From positions 448,973 through 512,972 of the forward strand of contig NZ_FNWV01000001.1 of the NCBI RefSeq assembly GCF_900108555.1: DNA of 64,000 bases, read 5' to 3'. A program made the position numbers and the translations under genes. This DNA comes from Ruminococcus flavefaciens. Its GTDB lineage: Bacteria; Bacillota; Clostridia; Oscillospirales; Ruminococcaceae. This document shows, in pieces, positions 59,301 through 64,000 of the stretch. Below the pieces are notes generated by a model. It had not been told where the DNA came from. It saw nothing but the letters and a program-made list of their open reading frames with translations, and ran no database searches. The first letter of the stretch is position 1. Each line of letters begins with the position of its first letter.

Positions 59301-60635
59301 TTCAATGACAGAAAGACCAACGGCAGAATGGGCGTTTGGACCAACACAGTTTCCGAGATGTTCTACCCTTATCTGAAGGCTGACGACTGCGGCAACCTTA
59401 CCGATGTCAAGTGGATCTCAGTAAAGAACATCAGCAAGGAATCAAGTCTGCTTATCGCAGCTGACGGAACAGTGGAAGCAAGTGCGCTCCATTTCACTCC
59501 CGAGGATCTCCAGAATGCAGACCACCCATACAAGCTTAAACCGAGAAGCGAGACCATGCTCAGCGTTGACTACGGCTCAATGGGTACAGGAAGTGCTACC
59601 TGCGGACAGGCTACACTTGAAAAATACCGTCTCCCCTCAGGCAGACAGTACAGCTGGTCATACACTATCATGCCCATAGCTTCATCATGCACTGCCAGCA
59701 CTATATCCGATACCGCTGCAAAGCTCCGCTCAAACGGCACAGTGATACAGGATAAGAGCAATAATGCTTTACAAGTGCCTATAAGCTCAGGTGCTAAGCT
59801 CACAAATTCAGCTGACGGAAACTATGTATCTGGTGCAGTTACAATACCTTCATGCAGCAAGCTCGAAAGCACACTTGAAGGCAAAAACTCCTTTACAGTT
59901 GAGGCAAATGTAGTTCCTACAGGCTCGCAGCAGTACAATATGTTTGCAAGCAAGGGCGACTACTCATTCGGTCTCAGAGCAGAACCTTCCGTACTCTATT
60001 TCTTCATCTACTCAGGCGGAGAATGGAACAGCGTAAGTGCTGAGATAGGTTCGGACTGGCTCGGCAAAAAGCATCAGGTTGCAGGTATTTACGATGCGGA
60101 AAACAATATGCTGAGAGTATACTGCGACGGCAAGATGCTTGCTGAAAAGGCAGGCGGCTCAGCAGGTGTTGCTCATTCGGGCTATCCGCTGACTCTTGGT
60201 GCCTGCCCCGAAACAGGAAGAAATTCACAGGCAAACTTCTACGAAATGAGAGTATACAGCAAGGCTCTTACAGCTTCCGAACTCTCCTCACAGAACACAG
60301 CTTCTCCTGCTTATGCTGCCGACAGCGAATATGTACAGCTCTGGCTCGACTTCGACAATATCGCAGAAGCACCTCAGGATATCCCTGATGAAGATATACT
60401 CTACGGCGATGCAGACTGCGACGGCGAAGTTGCAATGAATGATATAGTTCTTATAATGCAGTCACTGGCTAATCCTAACAGATATGGTCTCACAGGTACT
60501 GACGAGCACCACATCACCGAACAGGGTCAGCTCAATGCAGACGTTTACGAAAACGGCAAGAGCGGCATAACAAACAATGACGCTATGCAGATACAGAAGT
60601 ATCTCCTCGGACTTGTAAAGTCCCTCGAACCATAA
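56346..60635 (+). CDS. Secreted GH2 beta-galactosidase-like enzyme with LamG domain and dockerin
   Basis: 1429 residues from the ATG at 56346 (AAGGAGG upstream). Signal peptide (1-29), GH2 sugar-binding and Ig-like domains (about 50-400), then the TIM barrel. Acid/base Glu in WSIGNEMGYTG (about 521) and nucleophile Glu in VMCEYDHAMGNS (about 593) match LacZ-type enzymes. A beta-galactosidase small-chain-like domain (about 840-1115) follows, then a LamG-like domain (about 1150-1330). The last 75 residues are a divergent dockerin (YGDADCDGEVAMNDIVLIMQ then NNDAMQIQKYLLGL). It probably removes terminal galactose from plant galactans outside the cell. Terminator at 60662. Confidence 0.92.
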   Translation: MKQRIVSAIVAVMTAAASLGITAPQKASAVTFTGNEWTGKNGAEDVFQVNREAASCNPVPYQSTEAAVTAVWDYNAREESEYLQMLTGKNEDWDLVVVQNSQQASSHINAGCFKPEYQPSSEHGWKTVQLPKSWTRQGFDYSIYTNINEPWQAKYDSNVPAPQAPTNYNPVGLYRKKFTVDSEMRKSGRRVYIEFDGVESAYYVYVNGTAVGYSEDTFSPHRFDITDLLTDGENTLAVEVHKFCDGTWFEDQDMIYDGGIFRDVFLVSTPDVQIRDYTVRTDLDDTFTNASLEISLDMSNRSGNAKNGWSVIAEAYDEDGNNILSGASAKINDLAASTGKVYTIKTDVTAPKLWSAEKPNIYALVLKLCDDKGEVQEILSSQLGFREINFTRAEVNGSYQVTTKQWQPITINGKRLLLKGVNRHDTDPFYGKAVPQETIREDVSLMKKNNINAIRTSHYSNDSYLYWLCNKYGMYVMGETNMECHALQDGKNNNTKALFYELAMDRTETAYKRLKNNPAIVAWSIGNEMGYTGNAGDAGGMFRDMIWYFKKNDPTRPVHSEGQGFGMGVDMGSNMYPGSNVIGNNAGKGKMPYVMCEYDHAMGNSVGALKEYWDVIRSADNMLGGFIWDWVDQSRAVALPNNSWDYYSESYAQKNLYSEEIKGKYYGYGGDWGDWPNDNSFCENGLISPDRNPQPELAEVKYQYQNFWFSADASQLANKEISVYNENNFADLSDFDVSWSLLKNGVSIERGDITDAQAAPLSKSTLKVPFTIPKNILAGDELYLDISVKVRNGSDLLPAGTEISYAQFPITATGKVAKYDTGSDAVTVVDTPDCYVPTGKGFNFAIDKSTGLMKSYTINGEILISDGPAPNFWRGNVENDTGWGAKGSFDAGWKNAMKGARCDKIDILDGDNGEKVVVSHLTLPNAGNTKVDITYTIHCNGSVTVNFNVNAAGAGLGNFIRVGSIMKLPEGAEEVSWYGNGPVETFNDRKTNGRMGVWTNTVSEMFYPYLKADDCGNLTDVKWISVKNISKESSLLIAADGTVEASALHFTPEDLQNADHPYKLKPRSETMLSVDYGSMGTGSATCGQATLEKYRLPSGRQYSWSYTIMPIASSCTASTISDTAAKLRSNGTVIQDKSNNALQVPISSGAKLTNSADGNYVSGAVTIPSCSKLESTLEGKNSFTVEANVVPTGSQQYNMFASKGDYSFGLRAEPSVLYFFIYSGGEWNSVSAEIGSDWLGKKHQVAGIYDAENNMLRVYCDGKMLAEKAGGSAGVAHSGYPLTLGACPETGRNSQANFYEMRVYSKALTASELSSQNTASPAYAADSEYVQLWLDFDNIAEAPQDIPDEDILYGDADCDGEVAMNDIVLIMQSLANPNRYGLTGTDEHHITEQGQLNADVYENGKSGITNNDAMQIQKYLLGLVKSLEP

Positions 60636-60661
60636 CGAAATAATCACCTCTCCTATACAGC

Positions 60662-60709
60662 CAAGCCCGAAAGCGGCCTCGGAAACGCTTTCGGGCTTGG
60701 TTTATTTCA
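60662..60709 (+). terminator. Terminator after the GH2 gene
   Basis: A perfect 15-bp stem (CCAAGCCCGAAAGCG with its complement) and then TTTATTTC. Confidence 0.9.
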
Positions 60710-60813
60710 TTACATAAAATAATAATATCAGAATTGTTATAGAAAATTCATGATAAAGTCATATCCGTATGCTATATTATTATCATGGAAAAAATACTGA
60801 AAGGAGCAATTAT

Positions 60814-61263
60814 ATGACCAAACGCAAAGCTATTATTATATCAGCAAGCTTTATATTGCTTTTCATCGTTATTTTCTTTGCATTAGTGTTAAGCGTCAAC
60901 AGAAAACCGCTCCCCGCAGGTACAGTGGATAAAGCAGTGATACAGCCTATTTCATCAGAAATATACACTCAGCATGACTACGATGACGCTGTGGAATGTA
61001 TAAAGGATTATTTCCCTAAATTTAAAAACTGCGAGCTCAGAGAGCTCAGATATCAGGGAGATGGCAGAGAGAGCCATAAAGAAAGCAGTACGGGTTTTCA
61101 GACAATGGTCATTGTTTCGGATTTTTACGCTAAGGATCTTCCGATACTGTATTGGTCGGACGCTTCATGGAATTATGGCAATATGTATAAAGGCTGGAGC
61201 TGGATCCTACAACGCAGCACAGATGACTCGCCATGGTTTATCCGTACTTGCGGATACGGCTGA
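60814..61263 (+). CDS. Small membrane-anchored protein of unknown function
   Basis: 149 residues from the ATG at 60814, preceded by AAAGGAG. One N-terminal helix (about 7-28) anchors it; the rest is outside. The extracytoplasmic part carries aromatic-rich stretches (YWSDASWNYGNMYKGWSWIL). I recognise no family. It lies alone between the GH2 and GH16 genes, with about 120-nt gaps on either side. Confidence 0.65.
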   Translation: MTKRKAIIISASFILLFIVIFFALVLSVNRKPLPAGTVDKAVIQPISSEIYTQHDYDDAVECIKDYFPKFKNCELRELRYQGDGRESHKESSTGFQTMVIVSDFYAKDLPILYWSDASWNYGNMYKGWSWILQRSTDDSPWFIRTCGYG

Positions 61264-61383
61264 TACAATTTATATCATATCATAAGTTTACTATAAATCA
61301 GTCCATTTTGCTATAAATTTTCAGGGTAAAAAGTTATAATAATGCCATAAGAGAATAAACCTCACATTTAAGGAGGAATAAAC

Positions 61384-62808
61384 ATGAAGAATTACAAAGC
61401 TTTATCTTTTATCGCAGCTCTTGCAATGATGGTTTCAGCAGCAGGCTGCGGAGATAAAAACGAAAACACTGATAACGCAAAAGCACCTGAAACTACAGCA
61501 TCTGCCGAGACAACTACAGAGGCTGCTTCCAATGAGACCGAAGTGCCAGAGATAGATGGCTACGACCTGCTCTGGAACGATGAATTCAACGCTGATGCAC
61601 TTGACGAAAGCAAGTGGAACTACGAGCCCCACGAACCGGGCTGGACCAATGAAGAGTTACAGGAATACACTACCTCAACAGATAACGTATTTATCCGTGA
61701 CGGCAAGCTGGTCATCAAGGCTATCAAGTCCGAAAAGGACGGCAAGGACTACTACACATCAGGTAAGGTAACAGGTCAGAACAAGACCGATTTCACTTAC
61801 GGTAAAGTAGTCGTAAGTGCTAAAGTCCCTGAAGGACAGGGCTTATGGCCTGCTATATGGATGATGCCAAAGGACGAGAGCTACTACGGACAGTGGCCTA
61901 AGTGCGGCGAAATAGATATTATGGAAGTACTCGGAAATAACGTAAGCACTGCATACGGTACTCTCCATTACGGCGAACCTCACGGCGAAAAGCAGGGCAC
62001 ATGGAACCTTACAGGTCAGACATACGCTGACAGCTTCCATGAATTCTCTGTAGAATGGGAGCCGGGTGAGATACGCTGGTATATCGACGGCAATCTTTAC
62101 AATACAGTAAACGACTGGTTCACAGCAGTTCAGGGCGAGGACGAAAAGCCTTATCCTGCACCATTCGATCAGCCGTTCTTCGTTCAGATGAACCTGGCAG
62201 TAGGCGGAACATGGCCGGGTAACCCTGACGAAACTACAAACTTTGACAACGCAGAGTTCGAGATAGACTACGTAAGAGTTTATCAGAAGCCCGAATACGA
62301 CACAAATGTTAAAAAGCCCGAAAAGACCTACCGTGAGCCACTTGAGGACGGCAACTACATCTACAACGGCGATTTCTCAGAGGCAGAGGATCTCACTGAT
62401 GATGTAAACTGGAAGTTCCTGCTCTTCAACGGCGGTGAGGGTGCAGCTGAGATAAAGGATAACATGATAGTTATCACCTCAGAAAAGGAAGGCACAGAGG
62501 ACTACTCTGTACAGCTGGTACAGCCTGATATCCCGATGATAAAGGGCAAGAAGTACAAGCTCTCTTTCGACGCATATGCAGATGAGGAAAGAGAGATCAT
62601 CACCTGCGTTTCTGCTCCCGAAGCAGGCTGGATAAGATATTTCGAGGATACAAAGCTTACTGTAACTCCCGAAAAGCAGACATTTACCTATGAATTCGAG
62701 ATGAAGGAAAAGGACGATCCAAAGGGACGTCTTGAGTACAATCTCGGTCACAGAGGTTCAACTGCTACAGTTTATATTTCAAATGTAAGAATCGAAGAGA
62801 TAGCTTGA
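61384..62808 (+). CDS. Lipoprotein GH16 beta-glucanase (laminarinase-like) with CBM4/9-like domain
   Basis: 474 residues. Lipobox VSAAGC anchors it to the membrane outside; an Ala/Thr/Glu linker follows. GH16 at about 57-305: the entry LLWNDEFN, ELQEYTTS, and the catalytic motif GEIDIMEVLG (nucleophile and acid/base Glu near 175-180) in the beta-bulge form with Met, as in laminarinases. The C-terminal 150 residues (YIYNGDFSEAEDLTDDVNWK...) are a CBM4/9-like beta-sandwich. It should cut beta-1,3 or mixed-linkage glucans at the cell surface. No dockerin, unlike the GH30 and GH2 enzymes. Confidence 0.92.
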   Translation: MKNYKALSFIAALAMMVSAAGCGDKNENTDNAKAPETTASAETTTEAASNETEVPEIDGYDLLWNDEFNADALDESKWNYEPHEPGWTNEELQEYTTSTDNVFIRDGKLVIKAIKSEKDGKDYYTSGKVTGQNKTDFTYGKVVVSAKVPEGQGLWPAIWMMPKDESYYGQWPKCGEIDIMEVLGNNVSTAYGTLHYGEPHGEKQGTWNLTGQTYADSFHEFSVEWEPGEIRWYIDGNLYNTVNDWFTAVQGEDEKPYPAPFDQPFFVQMNLAVGGTWPGNPDETTNFDNAEFEIDYVRVYQKPEYDTNVKKPEKTYREPLEDGNYIYNGDFSEAEDLTDDVNWKFLLFNGGEGAAEIKDNMIVITSEKEGTEDYSVQLVQPDIPMIKGKKYKLSFDAYADEEREIITCVSAPEAGWIRYFEDTKLTVTPEKQTFTYEFEMKEKDDPKGRLEYNLGHRGSTATVYISNVRIEEIA

Positions 62809-62859
62809 CCTCTATCATGACCAGTTAAATCTGATCAAAAACATCTTCGTTCCTATACC

Positions 62860-62892
62860 AAAAAAGCTCCCTTTATGGGAGCTTTTGCTTTT
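62860..62892. terminator. Terminator between convergent genes
   Basis: AAAAAGCTCCC pairs with GGGAGCTTTT; A- and T-runs flank it, so it can serve both GH16 and the thioesterase. Confidence 0.85.
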
Positions 62893-63326
62893 TATTCTGT
62901 TATCTCATATCCGTTATATTCGCTGAATACCTTATATATATCAGGATAGTGGAGCTTTGTCCTGAGCGGTTTCAGTTCGAGATCGGTAAAGCAATGCGAA
63001 GAACTGCCCTCGACACAGATTTCCCCTGTTTTCCTGCTTATAAGTTTATATTCAATGTGAAGCGTTGTACCGTTAAACTTTACGATTTTAGGGTATACTG
63101 CAAATGGCTCATCAAAACTAAGGGGACGCTTGTACCTGCACTCTACAGAGAGCACAGGCATATATACTCCCATAGCTTCTATTTGCTCAAAAGGCATTCC
63201 TGCTTCGTTGAGGAAGTGTATTCTTGTCTCCTCGAATATCCTTATATAGTTTGAATGGTGCACCACACCCATTTTATCTGTCTCATAGTAATAAACATTT
63301 CTTTCATATGGTCTGATATTATTCAT
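62892..63326 (-). CDS. YbgC/FadM-type acyl-CoA thioesterase
   Basis: 144 residues from the ATG at 63326, which has AAAGGA at the better distance. Hotdog fold with the catalytic signature YYETDKMGVVHHSNYIRIFEETR (the Asp and the His pair of the 4-hydroxybenzoyl-CoA thioesterase group) at about 14-36. The mid segment SVECRYKRPLSFDEPF also fits. It hydrolyses acyl-CoA thioesters in the cytosol; chain specificity is unknown. Single gene, divergent from the cardiolipin synthase gene. Confidence 0.9.
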   Translation of the reverse strand: MNNIRPYERNVYYYETDKMGVVHHSNYIRIFEETRIHFLNEAGMPFEQIEAMGVYMPVLSVECRYKRPLSFDEPFAVYPKIVKFNGTTLHIEYKLISRKTGEICVEGSSSHCFTDLELKPLRTKLHYPDIYKVFSEYNGYEITE

Positions 63327-63373
63327 ATACATCATTCCTTTCATCATATTTAAGTCATCGTGTGAACTACTCG

Positions 63374-63402
63374 TTGCTATTTCTGAACTTTTATGATATA
63401 AT
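63374..63402 (+). promoter_or_regulatory. Promoter of the cardiolipin synthase gene
   Basis: TTGCTA at 63374-63379 and TATAAT at 63397-63402, 17 nt apart. AGGAGGTGG precedes the ATG. Confidence 0.7.
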
Positions 63403-63429
63403 CTTTATATCATCATCAGGAGGTGGAAA

Positions 63430-64000
63430 ATGAAGATAAAAAAACTTCTCAGCAGTATCCTCAGTACAAACGCTGCATTCGTTATACTTCTGCTATTTCA
63501 GATCGCATTTCTGATGCTTGCTGTAGCAAGTCTCGGAACACGTTTTTACTTTGTATACTTCATACTTATTATCCTTGACATAATCCTTGCTATATATATC
63601 ACCAACAAGAACGAACCTATCGCCTATCGTTTCGCATGGATTGTAATTATCAGTATTTTCCCTCTTATGGGCGGTATATCCTATCTCTTCATAAAGCTTT
63701 CACAGCAATTTCCAAAATCCCTTGATATGCGAAATCAAGTGCAGACAAAGGAACTGCTTGTTCAGGATAATGACATAATGAACGAGCTGTCTGCCATGTG
63801 CCCCGATGCACTCAATCTTGCAAGATATGTTTCGGACTATGGTATGTACCCCGTTTACAGAAATCTTAATGCGGAGTATTTTCCTCTTGGCGAGGTACAG
63901 TTTGAAAGACTCGTTGAGGAAATAGAGTCCGCAAAACACTTCATATTCCTTGAATTTTTTATAATCACCGAGGGATATATGTTTGACACCTTATCGGAAC
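63430..64000 (+). CDS. cls: Cardiolipin synthase (5' part, cut by right edge)
   Basis: 190 codons of an uninterrupted frame run to the right edge. Two N-terminal helices (about 13-57 with a short turn) are the PLDc_N region; NEPIAYRFAWIVIISIFPLMGG is the typical second helix of Gram-positive Cls. The following segment YFPLGEVQFERLVEEIESAKHFIFLEFFII is the start of the first phospholipase-D domain. Its HKD motif would lie beyond the window. The enzyme condenses two phosphatidylglycerols into cardiolipin at the membrane. Confidence 0.88.
   Translation, partial: MKIKKLLSSILSTNAAFVILLLFQIAFLMLAVASLGTRFYFVYFILIILDIILAIYITNKNEPIAYRFAWIVIISIFPLMGGISYLFIKLSQQFPKSLDMRNQVQTKELLVQDNDIMNELSAMCPDALNLARYVSDYGMYPVYRNLNAEYFPLGEVQFERLVEEIESAKHFIFLEFFIITEGYMFDTLSE

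Overview
The window looks like a chromosome segment from a fibre-degrading, spore-forming member of the Oscillospiraceae, most likely Ruminococcus. This is inferred from three proteins ending in dockerin-like Ca-binding repeats, secreted GH30, GH2 and GH16 enzymes, a cotJABC spore-coat operon, BspA-type LRR_5 proteins, strict-anaerobe redox proteins (rubredoxin/rubrerythrin, EFR1 ferredoxin) and Gram-positive sigma-A promoters (TTGACA-N17-TATAAT) with strong GGAGG ribosome binding sites. I see no rRNA, tRNA or CRISPR array. No species call is possible from sequence reading alone.

Layout. 1-1353: 5' part of a secreted carbohydrate-binding protein (cut by the left edge) and a membrane-anchored LRR_5 protein. 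1525-3440: a self-contained large serine recombinase cassette with one tiny ORF on each side. 3.7-8.9 kb: TPM-like membrane protein, NatAB-like ABC transporter, GGDEF-EAL protein. 9-13.2 kb: LysR regulator, metE and metF (methionine synthesis). 13.4-19 kb: GAF-GGDEF cyclase, a membrane protein coupled to an SGNH hydrolase, and a zinc-ribbon LRR protein. 19-21.3 kb: cotJABC, NUDIX hydrolase, small multidrug-export family protein. 21.4-28.2 kb: two tandem lipoprotein penicillin-binding proteins, a dockerin protein, thrH and nadE. 28.7-32.8 kb: small LRR_5 protein and a MacB/FtsX-type ABC exporter. 33-35.7 kb: GH30-CBM32-CBM32-dockerin. 35.9-39.3 kb: four-gene operon led by a flavin reductase-rubredoxin-rubredoxin-rubrerythrin fusion. 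39.4-42 kb: TPP riboswitch, thiD, thiC. 42.6-46.6 kb: FAD oxidoreductase, GtrA and polytopic membrane protein (probably cell-envelope glycosylation). 46.7-52.8 kb: DUF1858 protein and TetR regulator from interleaved promoters, then an M13 peptidase/FtsX-type ABC exporter operon. 53-56.1 kb: MerR-TipAS regulator, GyrI-like/PhzF operon, small alarmone synthetase. 56.3-62.8 kb: GH2-LamG-dockerin, a small membrane protein, GH16 lipoprotein. 62.9 kb to end: thioesterase and the 5' part of a cardiolipin synthase.

The least explained material is non-coding. At least seven intergenic sites carry related composite repeats. One kind is a hairpin with different stems but a conserved GTAG (or its complement CTAC) at the foot, like the REP sequences mobilised by RAYT transposases. 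The other kind is an element whose ends are imperfect inverted repeats built of 7-9 nt near-tandem units. Those ends are unrelated between copies, while the cores start alike. One array sits in the thiamine operon leader between the riboswitch terminator and thiD. I rank these repeats, the ATT-start recombinase cassette, the four-module rubrerythrin fusion and the interleaved TetR/DUF1858 promoters as the most worthwhile leads.
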